Shown piece by piece: positions 7,561 to 15,745 of a stretch of DNA of 64,000 nt. Position numbers and translations under genes: made by a program. This DNA comes from Flavobacterium cauense R2A-7 (GTDB lineage Bacteria; Bacteroidota; Bacteroidia; Flavobacteriales; Flavobacteriaceae). The DNA lies in contig NZ_AVBI01000010.1 in assembly GCF_000498475.1 (NCBI RefSeq), positions 1-64,000 of the forward strand, given 5' to 3'. The notes under the pieces are model-generated. The model was given only the letters and a program-made list of their open reading frames with translations. It did not search any database and was not told where the DNA came from. The stretch's first letter is position 1. Each line of letters begins with the position of its first letter.

Positions 7561-7965
7561 ATGATGATGGATTTTATTTTAAAAACATGGATTTGGATTA
7601 CTTTTATAAGAAATAAAGAAACATTACCAACTGAATCAAAAATAATTAATCCTAAAATGGAATATGAAACAATGTCTGGAGCATTTATTTGGGAAGACGA
7701 AGGGTTATGGGAACTTAGAAATAATCAACTAAAAGATGCTTTTAAATATGTCATTAATCATAGAATGAAATTAATTGTAGGTCGAGATAGTGATGTTGAA
7801 GTTATGCGCTCTAAAAATTTTGATAAAAGGATTTTTGAAATGGCAAAAAAATATTTTCCTAACTGGATTGGATTTGAAAAATCGAGATGCTCTTACAATT
7901 CTGAACTTGCAGATAGAATACTTAGAATTAAAAAAGTTGAAAATTGGAGATTTCAAAAATATTGA
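7561..7965 (+). CDS. Hypothetical protein, cassette 8 (left end damaged)
   Basis: A 134-residue protein of unknown function, counted from the first of three ATG codons (7561, 7564, 7567); the reading frame is open a little further upstream, into the junction remnant, but without ATG. It begins with a hydrophobic stretch (FILKTWIWITFI). It continues with a mixed charged body ending in ADRILRIKKVENWRFQKY. It lies in the remains of a cassette: 7537-7545 (GTTAGCTTT) matches the reverse complement of 7984-7992 at eight of nine positions, the expected internal part of the terminal repeat. The first seven bases of the left end were lost, probably with the IS30 insertion. Confidence 0.55.
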   Translation: MMMDFILKTWIWITFIRNKETLPTESKIINPKMEYETMSGAFIWEDEGLWELRNNQLKDAFKYVINHRMKLIVGRDSDVEVMRSKNFDKRIFEMAKKYFPNWIGFEKSRCSYNSELADRILRIKKVENWRFQKY

Positions 7966-7995
7966 ATGAATAATAATAAATAAAAGCGAACGCAT

Positions 7996-8160
7996 AACAG
8001 CGGTTTTCTGCAATGGCGGGTTTGGGGATTTTTTGGAATGGTTAGTGCTTGCACTTCTCTCCTATTTTTCAACTTTTTTCTTTTATCTTTTATCTTTTCG
8101 GTATTTTAATAGTAACTGTAGCAAAAAAGCCCATATTTAAAATCCCACTTCTCAGATTTA
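7996..8160 (+). repeat. Cassette-junction site H (degenerate attC-like end of the array)
   Basis: AAC at 7996-7998 begins a left arm AGCGGTTTTCTGCAATGGCGGG. The right side decays to ATCCCACTTCTCAGATTTAG (about 8140-8160), which still pairs CT with AG but has no CGGGACGTT end. TATATTTG has become TATTTTAA at about 8103. No cassette follows, so this marks the right edge of the recognisable array. Confidence 0.6.
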
Positions 8161-8186
8161 GAATGAATCGAAACACCTACCAATAT

Positions 8187-8219
8187 TTCCATTTTGCAGA
8201 TGAATTAGCCCAGTTTACA
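8187..8219 (+). promoter_or_regulatory. Putative LytTR operator upstream of the sensor kinase gene
   Basis: TTCCATTTTGCAGATGAA (8187-8204) recurs exactly at 10038-10055, and AGTTT follows after seven bases in both places. Within each copy TTTTGCA and GTTTACA/GTTTGCA form direct repeats 21 bp apart, the two-turn spacing known for LytTR (AgrA-type) sites. A -7 box TAATTTTG lies just downstream at 8223-8230. Confidence 0.6.
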
Positions 8220-8286
8220 AATTAATTTTGTTCCAAAAAAAATAAACTAAGACTTTTGAATCAGTTAATTATTTAAAACATTTATT

Positions 8287-9321
8287 ATGAAAAAGTCGAT
8301 TGTTCTTGCTATTCATATAGGATTTTGGTTCTCTTATTTTTTAGTGCTTTTTTTCATTATTGCAGCGGCGACTCAGGGTTTTTCTACAGGGCCAAATTTA
8401 GAATACCTCATTAAATTTGGCTTCCCATTTACTGTAGTACCTTCATTGTCTTGCTTTTATCTGTTTTATTTCTTCCTTTTTCCAAAGTACATTCAAAATC
8501 GAAAAATAGGACGTTCTTTTTTATACAGTGTTCTTATTTCGGTTGGCTGTGCTTTTATTTCAGGATTCATAATAAGCATGTTATTTGGAACAAAAATCAT
8601 GTTCAAAGGAGGCTATACCAGCTTTATTTCCGAAATTGTAACAATGGCTCTTATTGGCTTTGTTATTGGTATTATAGGGGTTATTATCAGAGGATTCATA
8701 ACATGGTATGATGAACTAAAAGTAAAGGAAGAGCTAAATCTTAAAAATCATAAAATTGAATTGGCCTTAGTGAAATCGCAATTGGATCCTCATTTTTTGT
8801 TCAATACCATTAACAATATTGATGTATTGATACTTAAATCGCCTGAACTTGCTTCTGAATATCTGAATAAATTATCCGATATTCTACGGTTTATGTTATT
8901 TGAAACAAAGCTTGAAAAAATAGCATTATCAAAGGAAACAGAATACATAAAAAAATATATCGAACTGCAGAAAATAAGAACGTCAAATGAAAATTTTGTA
9001 CGCTTTACTATCAACGGTGAAATTTCAAATGAAACGATACCGTCAATGCTTTTAATTCCTTTTATCGAAAATGCTTTTAAACATGTAAGCAATAAAAAAA
9101 CAGAGAATGCCATAACAATATCGTTATCGGTTGAAACTAAAAAAATAATTTTTGAATGTGAAAATAAATTCGGTGAAAGCAATAAATCTTTAGAATTTAA
9201 TGGTTTAGGGAACGACTTAATTAAAAAGAGAATTGAACTTTTGTATCCAAAAAAACATACCTTAGACATCACAAATCAAAACAACACCTATAAAGTAAAT
9301 CTAGTTTTATACAATGACTAA
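8287..9321 (+). CDS. LytS/YehU-type sensor histidine kinase
   Basis: A 344-residue membrane kinase. Four hydrophobic segments fill residues about 7-30, 44-63, 77-101 and 110-136. A short coiled linker leads into the His_kinase (PF06580) domain. KSQLDPHFLFNTINN carries the phosphoacceptor, His169. An HATPase domain follows, with the N box LIPFIENAFKH and the G box LGNDLIKKRIE. The gene overlaps the response-regulator gene by 8 bases, so the two form an operon and surely a two-component pair. A putative LytTR operator lies about 80 bases upstream, suggesting autoregulation. The signal sensed is unknown. Confidence 0.92.
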   Translation: MKKSIVLAIHIGFWFSYFLVLFFIIAAATQGFSTGPNLEYLIKFGFPFTVVPSLSCFYLFYFFLFPKYIQNRKIGRSFLYSVLISVGCAFISGFIISMLFGTKIMFKGGYTSFISEIVTMALIGFVIGIIGVIIRGFITWYDELKVKEELNLKNHKIELALVKSQLDPHFLFNTINNIDVLILKSPELASEYLNKLSDILRFMLFETKLEKIALSKETEYIKKYIELQKIRTSNENFVRFTINGEISNETIPSMLLIPFIENAFKHVSNKKTENAITISLSVETKKIIFECENKFGESNKSLEFNGLGNDLIKKRIELLYPKKHTLDITNQNNTYKVNLVLYND

Positions 9322-10003
9322 ATTCTCATGCATCATCATTGAAGACGAACCTTTAGCGCTGGAAAGAACTAAAGGCTTTGTCATGAAAACACCTTTTCTG
9401 AATCTGTTAGATACTTTCGATAATGCACTGGACGGATTGGCTTTCTTAAAATCCAATAAAGTTGATTTACTTTTTTTAGACATTAATATGGATGAGTTAT
9501 CCGGTATCGAACTGCTCGAAAGTTCCAAATTAGACTGTCGTGTAATTATTACTACCGCCTACTCCGAATATGCTTTAAAAGGATATGAACTCAACATCAC
9601 TGATTACTTATTAAAACCTTTTACTTTCGAACGTTTTTTACAGGCCATCAATAAAATTCAGGACAACAAAGCTATTGTTTCTAATGAGTTGAATTCAAAT
9701 TTTATTTTCGTTAAAACCGAGAATCGATTGGAAAAAATCAACATCGATGAAATTCTGTTTATTGAAGGAATGAGAGATTACAGAAGAATCCATACGATTC
9801 ATAAAAGAATCATGACACTTCAGAATTTTTCGGAATTGGAACAACTTCTTCCGGCAAAATTAATATGCAGAGTTCACAAATCTTACATGGTTTCTATCAG
9901 TAAAATTGATGAAATTGAACGGAGCAGAATTAAAATTTCAAAGCACATTATTCCTATTTCTGAAACCTACAGAAATCATTTCTTTTCTCAGATTAACAGT
10001 TAA
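9314..10003 (+). CDS. LytTR-family response regulator
   Basis: A 229-residue transcription regulator. The N-terminal receiver domain has the acidic pair E10/D11 (IIIEDEP) and the phosphorylation site Asp56 in LLFLDINMDELSG. The C-terminal LytTR DNA-binding domain begins at about residue 132 with FIFVKTENRLEKINIDEI and ends with HIIPISETYRNHF. It is translated from within the end of the kinase gene. Its likely targets are the two near-identical direct-repeat sites at 8187-8219 and 10038-10070, in front of its own operon and of the serine hydrolase gene. Confidence 0.93.
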   Translation: MTKFSCIIIEDEPLALERTKGFVMKTPFLNLLDTFDNALDGLAFLKSNKVDLLFLDINMDELSGIELLESSKLDCRVIITTAYSEYALKGYELNITDYLLKPFTFERFLQAINKIQDNKAIVSNELNSNFIFVKTENRLEKINIDEILFIEGMRDYRRIHTIHKRIMTLQNFSELEQLLPAKLICRVHKSYMVSISKIDEIERSRIKISKHIIPISETYRNHFFSQINS

Positions 10004-10037
10004 ATCCATCTACTTTCTAAGTTTTTTTTAAACCTAA

Positions 10038-10070
10038 TTCCATTTTGCAGATGAAAATACGGAGTTTGCA
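10038..10070 (+). promoter_or_regulatory. Putative LytTR operator upstream of the serine hydrolase gene
   Basis: The second copy of the 18-base TTCCATTTTGCAGATGAA element, followed at the same distance by AGTTTGCA. The direct repeats TTTTGCA and GTTTGCA are 21 bp apart. It lies about 70-100 bases before the start at 10138, between the regulator gene and its probable target. Confidence 0.6.
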
Positions 10071-10137
10071 TAATTAAGTTTTATAATCGTATTTCAGGTT
10101 TCAACTTTGTTTCATAATCAATTTAAAAACTATTAAA

Positions 10138-11787
10138 ATGAAACAAATCACATTATGCTGTATAGCACTATTTATTGCTTTTTCAGCTGTAGGTCAGAAT
10201 TCTAAAAATGATATCGATGGTTTATTTTCGGAATGGAAAAAACCGAATAATCCAGGAGGTGTTGTGATGGTAACACACAAAAATCAAATTATTTTTTCAC
10301 ATGCGTATGGGTTAGCCAATATTCCATACCGAATTCCAAATGACAAAGAAACGATATTTAATGTTGGTTCAATATCTAAACAATTTACAGCAATGGGAAT
10401 TGTTTTATTGCAACTCGAAGGGAAATTGTCTGTTGATGACGCTATACAAAAGTACTTACCCGAAATGCCGCAATTTAAACAAACAATCACTATTCGACAC
10501 TTATTGCATCATACCAGCGGACTAAGAAGTTCACCAGAATTGTTTGGACTTGCAGGATGGAGAGACGGTGATGCGATTACCAATGAGGATGTTTATCGAT
10601 ATTTGGCGAAGCAAGTTGATTTAAACTTCGAACCGGGTTCAGAATATATGTATTCGAATTCCGGATATATTTTACTTGCCAAAATTATCGAAAACGTGAC
10701 GAAACAAGATTTTAAAAGCTGGATGAAAGAAAATATATTTCTACCGTTTCAAATGAATGCAACTTTTATTGAAGAAGATTGTTCTAAGCTAATTTCAAAT
10801 ACTGCGGTATCATACACTGAAATCGAACCGTCTGTTTTTAAAACCATAGAAAACAATGATTTAACCTATGGCGCCTCTAATGTATATTCAACAAGTACCG
10901 ATTTGTTAAAATGGGCAAAAAACTTTTATGAAACTCCTAAAGAATGGCAAACAGCATTCACCATGCTTGAAACTTTAGAGGTATTAAACTCCGGAAGAAA
11001 AAACAATTATGCTTTTGGGATTTTTGTTGATGATTTTTTTGGAAACCGCAGAGTGCAACACACAGGCGCTATTGCAGGTTTTCGATCAATCCTATATTGT
11101 TATCCTGATGAAGATTTAGAAATTGTTATCCTTTCCAATTTCACATCCAATCAACTCTTCAAAATTGCCGATCAGATAAGTCAGCTATTCTTAGACAATA
11201 AATCAATTGCCAAGAAGGAAGAAATCGCCATAAATCCGGTTAAACTCAACAGCGAAGTTTTAAAAAAACACGAAGGTTTGTATTGGAATGATACCGATAA
11301 TTATTCCCGCAAAATTTATTTCGAAAATGATACTTTATGGTACTTGAGAAGCAATAATAAAAAATCCCCTTTACTTCCTATATCGGAAACCGAGTTTCAA
11401 ATGGGAGGCATAAATGAAAAATTGGTAATAAAATTTGAAGATCATTCGAATACAATGAAATTGATTTCCAGCGATAATTCAATTCTGAAATTTAAAAAAT
11501 ATGAATATAACGTCCCCACACCTAAAGAGTTAAAATCCTATACCGGAACTTATTACAGCCCAGAATTAGAAACTTCGTATACAATAAGTCTAAAAGACGG
11601 AAAACTATATGGATATCACAGTCGCTTTGGCGAATTTGAAATTCGAATTCTTAAAAAAGATGTTTTGGATTGGTCAGGAATGTCCATTTCAAAACACATA
11701 AGAGATAAAAAAGGAAATGTTCTTGGTTTCAAAATTACCCTGAATAGAATTCGAAATTTGTGGTTTGAAAAAAAACAGACGCTATAG
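10138..11787 (+). CDS. Secreted beta-lactamase-fold serine hydrolase (class C/esterase type)
   Basis: A 549-residue exported enzyme. Residues 1-20 are a signal peptide ending at AVGQ. The beta-lactamase/transpeptidase-like domain has the nucleophile motif S78-I-S-K81, Y172-S-N174 as the second motif, and HTGAIAGF as the KTG-like third motif. About 180 C-terminal residues form extra beta-rich domains, as in many peptidases and esterases of this family. Such proteins cleave D-amino peptides or esters in the periplasm; resistance to beta-lactams cannot be assumed. The shared operator upstream suggests control by the adjacent LytTR system. Confidence 0.85.
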   Translation: MKQITLCCIALFIAFSAVGQNSKNDIDGLFSEWKKPNNPGGVVMVTHKNQIIFSHAYGLANIPYRIPNDKETIFNVGSISKQFTAMGIVLLQLEGKLSVDDAIQKYLPEMPQFKQTITIRHLLHHTSGLRSSPELFGLAGWRDGDAITNEDVYRYLAKQVDLNFEPGSEYMYSNSGYILLAKIIENVTKQDFKSWMKENIFLPFQMNATFIEEDCSKLISNTAVSYTEIEPSVFKTIENNDLTYGASNVYSTSTDLLKWAKNFYETPKEWQTAFTMLETLEVLNSGRKNNYAFGIFVDDFFGNRRVQHTGAIAGFRSILYCYPDEDLEIVILSNFTSNQLFKIADQISQLFLDNKSIAKKEEIAINPVKLNSEVLKKHEGLYWNDTDNYSRKIYFENDTLWYLRSNNKKSPLLPISETEFQMGGINEKLVIKFEDHSNTMKLISSDNSILKFKKYEYNVPTPKELKSYTGTYYSPELETSYTISLKDGKLYGYHSRFGEFEIRILKKDVLDWSGMSISKHIRDKKGNVLGFKITLNRIRNLWFEKKQTL

Positions 11788-11865
11788 ACCACAAGGTTTT
11801 GCGAAGTTTAGGTGTGACTCTGTGTCAGGAAAAGTCAGGTTTTGTACTTTCTGAAGTAAACTTGG

Positions 11866-11903
11866 CTTTTTTCTTTCAGCTTTCGATATATTTGTTGGCA
11901 ACA
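11866..11903 (+). promoter_or_regulatory. Relic cassette promoter module, copy 1
   Basis: These 38 bases are identical to 13642-13679. They contain TATATTTG at 11887-11894 and resemble the loop of junction sites B and D (CTTTCGATATATTTGT against CTTTTCGGTATATTTGT). The module would drive the gene at 11930. Confidence 0.6.
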
Positions 11904-11929
11904 GTATTAAAAAAAACCGAAGCGAAAAC

Positions 11930-12883
11930 ATGAAATTAACCAACATTATACTTTTATTATTTACAATAAATATTTCTTTGGCACAAAAAACCGAAACTAT
12001 TACTATTCCAAAAGGAATTGTTTACAATTATTGTGATAATAAGACGATTGAAAAAGCAAAGAAAACAATTGCTGATAACTTATCTAACAATAACAATTAT
12101 ACACTTTTGCAAGACAATCTCATTATTGGTCCTGAACTATGGAAACGGTTTAAAGACAACAAAAAAATACAACAAATTGAAAAAGGTAAAGTACAATTTC
12201 ATGTTGATAATTTAGTTTTAGAAGGAAAAATGAGTCAGGAACTTAATGATTCAAAAATAATTTGGGATGAGTTTCGAAAAGAAATATCTCAAAAATATAT
12301 CATTAGAAAAGCTAATGAAGAAGAATTAAAATATTATTGGTCTGTAATATCCTTTGATATTGATGAACCATTATTAATTATCGAAACAAAAGAACATAAT
12401 TACATTTTAAACATTTTAAAGGATGATTTAAAATTAATGTGGTTAGATGAAGCACCCAAAAAAACAGAAAATCATAATGAATCCGGTAATGTGGGTTTCA
12501 AAAAATATCAAAACGGGAATGAAATTGAGTCAATTTCTAAAGGCATTAAAGAGACTGCGCTTGAAAAAGTTATATTGCTAAGTACTGATAAAGAACTGAA
12601 AGAAAACAGTTCAATTGAAGACATTAAAGCCATCATAGACAAAACAAATATAATATTTGAAGAACTATTCAAAAATTCAGAAAAACCCGGAAAAATCATG
12701 GTCTATTTTGAATTACAAAAGAAAAAAAATGAAATCCTATTCGCTGTTCGAGACGACTTAGATTTAGAAATAATGAAAGAATTTGAAAAAAGAGTGAATC
12801 GGGAAAAATATCCTAACTCAAAAAAAGACTCCATAAAACTTCAATTAGTCTACAAAGTAAATTCATTTAATGATACCGAGTAA
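11930..12883 (+). CDS. Exported hypothetical protein
   Basis: A 317-residue protein with a signal peptide (residues 1-18, cut after SLAQ) and no recognised domain. The middle has alternating charged and hydrophobic stretches. The C-terminal 90 residues (KIMVYFELQKKKNEILFAVRDD) could be a small alpha/beta fold. It lies between relics of the cassette-junction repeat: a promoter module at 11866-11903 and a degenerate site at 12890-13017. It was probably once cassette cargo. No close neighbour hints at a function. Confidence 0.7.
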   Translation: MKLTNIILLLFTINISLAQKTETITIPKGIVYNYCDNKTIEKAKKTIADNLSNNNNYTLLQDNLIIGPELWKRFKDNKKIQQIEKGKVQFHVDNLVLEGKMSQELNDSKIIWDEFRKEISQKYIIRKANEEELKYYWSVISFDIDEPLLIIETKEHNYILNILKDDLKLMWLDEAPKKTENHNESGNVGFKKYQNGNEIESISKGIKETALEKVILLSTDKELKENSSIEDIKAIIDKTNIIFEELFKNSEKPGKIMVYFELQKKKNEILFAVRDDLDLEIMKEFEKRVNREKYPNSKKDSIKLQLVYKVNSFNDTE

Positions 12884-12889
12884 AAGTTT

Positions 12890-13017
12890 TTGCCACTAAG
12901 GATTTAATGAAATTTGGGGCTAAGTATTAAAAGGAAGATCTTTTGCATATTTGGTTTCATTCCTAATGAAAAGGGTTGGAAATATACAAACCTCGACTTC
13001 AAAAAGCCATGGGGGCG
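12890..13017 (+). repeat. Degenerate cassette-junction site J
   Basis: The order of elements matches site C: AATGAAATTTGGGGC for the left arm, CATATTTG at 12947-12954 for the promoter, GAAAAGGGTTGG, then ACTTCAAAAAGCCATGGGGGCGC for the right arm. The bounding AAC and GTT are lost, so this site has decayed. Confidence 0.6.
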
Positions 13018-13055
13018 CTATAATACATTTAAAAAAGACTAACCTTAAACAGATA

Positions 13056-13553
13056 ATGAAGATTCTGCCGATTGAAAAATTAACTTTAGTTTCAAATTTA
13101 TCAAAATCTGAAGTACTTGAAGAATTAAGTTCAAACACCAGACCAACACAAAGTTTAAGCTTTGGTAGTCCAAAAGTTGAAAATGCTAAACTTTTTCATG
13201 GAACTATTTATGAAGACAGTTTCAACATTAAAAGGGTGATTGATTACAGAAATTCATTTCTCCCAGAAGTTAATGGGAAAGTTATCGAAAAAACAAATGG
13301 GACAGAAATCGAAATAGAGCTGAAACCGGTTTCACTCGTTATGGCATTTATGATAATCTGGTTGGGTGGAGTTTCGTTTGCATTTATCACAGCTCTAATA
13401 GGAGCTATTACTGGCGAAAGTCCATTACAAATTTCATTGATTCCTCTAGGAATGCTGCTTATTGGTTTTGGAATGTTAAAATTTGGTTTCTCAACTGAAA
13501 CTGAAAAAACAAAGAACAATATTATTAAAATTTTAAAAGCGAAAGTGAAATAA
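13056..13553 (+). CDS. Membrane-anchored hypothetical protein in a cassette relic
   Basis: A 165-residue protein counted from the ATG at 13056. The frame is open further upstream, but that part lies inside the degenerate junction repeat and is unlikely to be coding. About 85 soluble N-terminal residues (LVSNLSKSEVLEELSSNTRPT) precede two hydrophobic segments at about 94-117 and 125-143. The tail is lysine-rich. The plan (short soluble domain plus two membrane helices) is common among uncharacterised flavobacterial proteins. Function is unknown. Confidence 0.65.
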   Translation: MKILPIEKLTLVSNLSKSEVLEELSSNTRPTQSLSFGSPKVENAKLFHGTIYEDSFNIKRVIDYRNSFLPEVNGKVIEKTNGTEIEIELKPVSLVMAFMIIWLGGVSFAFITALIGAITGESPLQISLIPLGMLLIGFGMLKFGFSTETEKTKNNIIKILKAKVK

Positions 13554-13555
13554 AA

Positions 13556-13725
13556 AGGTTGTTAACTTTGGCTTCTGTAATGGTCGGTTTAAGGCATTTT
13601 TTTTAAAATGGTCGGTGTTTGTATTTTCGCATTAAATTGAACTTTTTTCTTTCAGCTTTCGATATATTTGTTGGCAACAACAGCAAAAACCTCAAACTTA
13701 AAAAACCAGGGAACTTCGTAGCAAT
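13556..13725 (+). repeat. Degenerate cassette-junction site K
   Basis: TTGTTAACTTTGGCTTCTG, then TAATGGTCGGTTT, follows the stop codon in the place of CTGCTAACAGCGGTTTTATG, then CAATGGCGGG. The promoter TATATTTG is at 13663-13670. CCAGGGAACTTCGTAGCAATT near 13706 stands for CGGGACGTTAGCAGCAATT. The pairing arms are mostly lost. Confidence 0.55.
13642..13679 (+). promoter_or_regulatory. Relic cassette promoter module, copy 2
   Basis: Identical over 38 bases to 11866-11903, with TATATTTG at 13663-13670. It would drive the lipoprotein gene at 13740. Confidence 0.6.
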
Positions 13726-13739
13726 TATAAAAAACCGAA

Positions 13740-14531
13740 ATGAAAATCCAGATTACTTTTATAATTCTTTTATTTTTTATCAGTTGCAAAAAAGATGATA
13801 CTGAAAAATCTATTCAAAATTTAGAAAATCAGTCCCAAAACTTAATCAAATCAACCGATACCAGTAAAATTGGAAAAGTTGTATTTGAAAAACATCCGGC
13901 ATTTGGAATCATTATATATCAGAACCATAGCCTGTTTGACGAAAACCTAAACGAAATAGGTCAAATCTATTCAAAAGGCTTTGAAAAAGTGCATATTGTA
14001 GAAAGAACTAAAATGATGTATAATCTAAAAAACAGCTCTGAAGATTGCGAAAAAGCATATTTCATAAAAATTAAATATAACAACCAAGAGTGCATAATTT
14101 TCGGAAAAGAAGTTTTTGAAATCAATACTGAGCAACTATTTTCATTTAAAAACTTAGATGGAGAAAAATTTTCATTATTTCCAGTTACAAATTTCGAAAT
14201 GGGCGCATCAGATGAAAATGGATTAACCGGTTGTGATGATTATAGTATTTTAATTATCGAAAATAAAACCAGGCAAAATTTTGCTTCAATACGTTATCCA
14301 ATAAACGGAACTAATCGCAATATTCAAAAATTAGAAAAAGCTGTTTTAATACATGACGAGGGTTCTGATGAAATCATACAAAATGTTTCTATAAAAAATG
14401 ACACTTTAGTTATAGGAATAAAAGCAATTTATCAAGAAGGCGGAAGTTCATACAATTTAAAAACAACATTCAAAGACAATTTTTCAAAATCTATCATAAC
14501 TGACAAAATCAATTTTGAAGAAGAAGAGTAA
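13740..14531 (+). CDS. Hypothetical lipoprotein
   Basis: A 263-residue protein with a lipoprotein signal: a short hydrophobic run and then FFISCKK, with the lipid-bearing Cys at about residue 16. The body is mixed beta and charged, with no motif I know. Pairs of cysteines in SSEDCEKAYF and LTGCDDYS could be structural. It is the last gene of the relic cassette zone. It has no visible partner. Confidence 0.7.
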   Translation: MKIQITFIILLFFISCKKDDTEKSIQNLENQSQNLIKSTDTSKIGKVVFEKHPAFGIIIYQNHSLFDENLNEIGQIYSKGFEKVHIVERTKMMYNLKNSSEDCEKAYFIKIKYNNQECIIFGKEVFEINTEQLFSFKNLDGEKFSLFPVTNFEMGASDENGLTGCDDYSILIIENKTRQNFASIRYPINGTNRNIQKLEKAVLIHDEGSDEIIQNVSIKNDTLVIGIKAIYQEGGSSYNLKTTFKDNFSKSIITDKINFEEEE

Positions 14532-14863
14532 AATAACAACTGAGAAAAGTACTTTTTCGAAAATTAAACTTCAAGGCAATAATTAAAGCTATTACATACA
14601 CTTTTCTTCAGAGCTAATGGAAATTTTAGGAACATCCAATCCGAAATTCCATGAAGCATGAAGCGTTTGTTGTCATTAAAAAATGCGTCGCTTAAAAAAA
14701 TATTTCTAAAAAACAATACGATAAAACAATCACTTATTTTTCAAGATCAACTTTGCTTACCGTTGTTATAAGCTGTAACTTTACAATTGCAAAAATCTAA
14801 CAACCAATAACTTAACCCAACGCTGTGACATTAAAAAATCATTAATTCTAAACTTCAGAAACA
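14532..14863. other. Intergenic region, 332 bp
   Basis: A/T-rich DNA between the last relic cassette gene and the methyltransferase gene. No open frame of interest and no cassette repeat arms were seen. A possible promoter for the downstream gene lies near 14777 (TAACTTTA, one base off TAnnTTTG) with a TTTG about 25 bases earlier. Confidence 0.4.
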
Positions 14864-15712
14864 ATGGAACAGCAACTTGAACAAATTCGCGAACAGCAAA
14901 AAGCTTCGTGGAATAAATTTTCTTCCGGATGGAAAAAATGGGATGACCTTACCATGGATTTCTTAAAACCAATGGGCACTGAAATCATAAAAGAACTAAA
15001 TCTAAAAAACAACGATATTGTCTTAGATATCGCAGCAGGAACCGGCGAACCGGGTTTAACAATAGCCGCCGCGATTCCGGACGGAAAAGTTATCCTAACC
15101 GACCTGGCCGAAGATATGCTGGAAATAGCCCGTGAAAACGCTATGTTGAGAGGAATCAAAAACATTGAAACGATGGTTTGTGATGTTTGCGAACTGCCTT
15201 TTCCTGACAATACTTTCGATGCAATAAGCTGTAGATTTGGTTTCATGTTTTTCCCGGATATGCAGCTCGCTGCCAAAGAAATGATGCGGGTTCTCAAACC
15301 AAACGGAAGAATTGCCACTGCGGTTTGGAATGTCCCTGAAAAAAACTTCTGGGTTACAGCAATTATGGGAACCATCAATAAAAATATGGAATTGAGCGGA
15401 CCGCCACCCGGAGCACCGGGAATGTTTCGTTGTGCTGCAGACAGTTTCATGACCGATGTATTCAAACAAGCCGGATTCAAAAATGTTTCACAAAAGGAAA
15501 TTAACGGAAAACTAAACTGCAAAACAACTGATACCTATTGGAATATGATGACGGAAGTTGGCGCACCTATTGTCGCTGCCTTAAGCAAAGCTGATGAATC
15601 TATGAAAGAAAAAATCAAAAGAGAAGTATTTGAACTGGTAAATCAAAAATTTCCCGACGGCAATGTTGTGATTGACTCCAGTGCTTTAATCATTTATGGT
15701 GAAAAACCTTAA
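14864..15712 (+). CDS. Class I SAM-dependent methyltransferase (UbiE-like)
   Basis: A 282-residue cytoplasmic enzyme. The SAM-binding motif I is VLDIAAGTGEPGL (about residues 53-65). Motif II has ILTDLAEDMLEIARENA, and the post-II motif has LPFPDNTFDAISCRFGFMFF. The order matches Methyltransf_11/UbiE-type enzymes. The C-terminal part, rich in prolines (GPPPGAPGMF), probably forms a substrate lid. Its substrate cannot be read from the sequence. It is a single-gene unit that converges on the purM-like gene with a shared terminator at 15718-15745. Confidence 0.85.
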   Translation: MEQQLEQIREQQKASWNKFSSGWKKWDDLTMDFLKPMGTEIIKELNLKNNDIVLDIAAGTGEPGLTIAAAIPDGKVILTDLAEDMLEIARENAMLRGIKNIETMVCDVCELPFPDNTFDAISCRFGFMFFPDMQLAAKEMMRVLKPNGRIATAVWNVPEKNFWVTAIMGTINKNMELSGPPPGAPGMFRCAADSFMTDVFKQAGFKNVSQKEINGKLNCKTTDTYWNMMTEVGAPIVAALSKADESMKEKIKREVFELVNQKFPDGNVVIDSSALIIYGEKP

Positions 15713-15717
15713 AACAT

Positions 15718-15745
15718 AAAAAATCCCTCAGCTGAGGGATTTTTA
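15718..15745. terminator. Bidirectional terminator
   Basis: A hairpin AATCCCTCAGCTGAGGGATT, flanked by A and T runs on both sides, lies between two convergent genes. Confidence 0.85.

Noticed and set aside
1..8160. The evenly spaced repeats as a CRISPR array or BIME/REP arrays
   Set aside because: Spacing is by whole genes, repeats are 124-159 bp with inner variation, and the ends match their own cassette, which neither CRISPR nor REP arrays do.
1..8160. A full classical integron
   Set aside because: No integrase gene, no attI and only site E/F ends obey GTTRRRY. I therefore call it integron-like and leave the recombinase open.
10138..11787. A clinically relevant beta-lactamase
   Set aside because: SxxK, YSN and HTG are shared with many peptidases and esterases, and the long C-terminal region is unlike true class C enzymes.
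12951..13055. Upstream extension of the gene at 13056
   Set aside because: The frame is open, but it lies in the degenerate junction repeat (site J), which is noncoding in the other copies.
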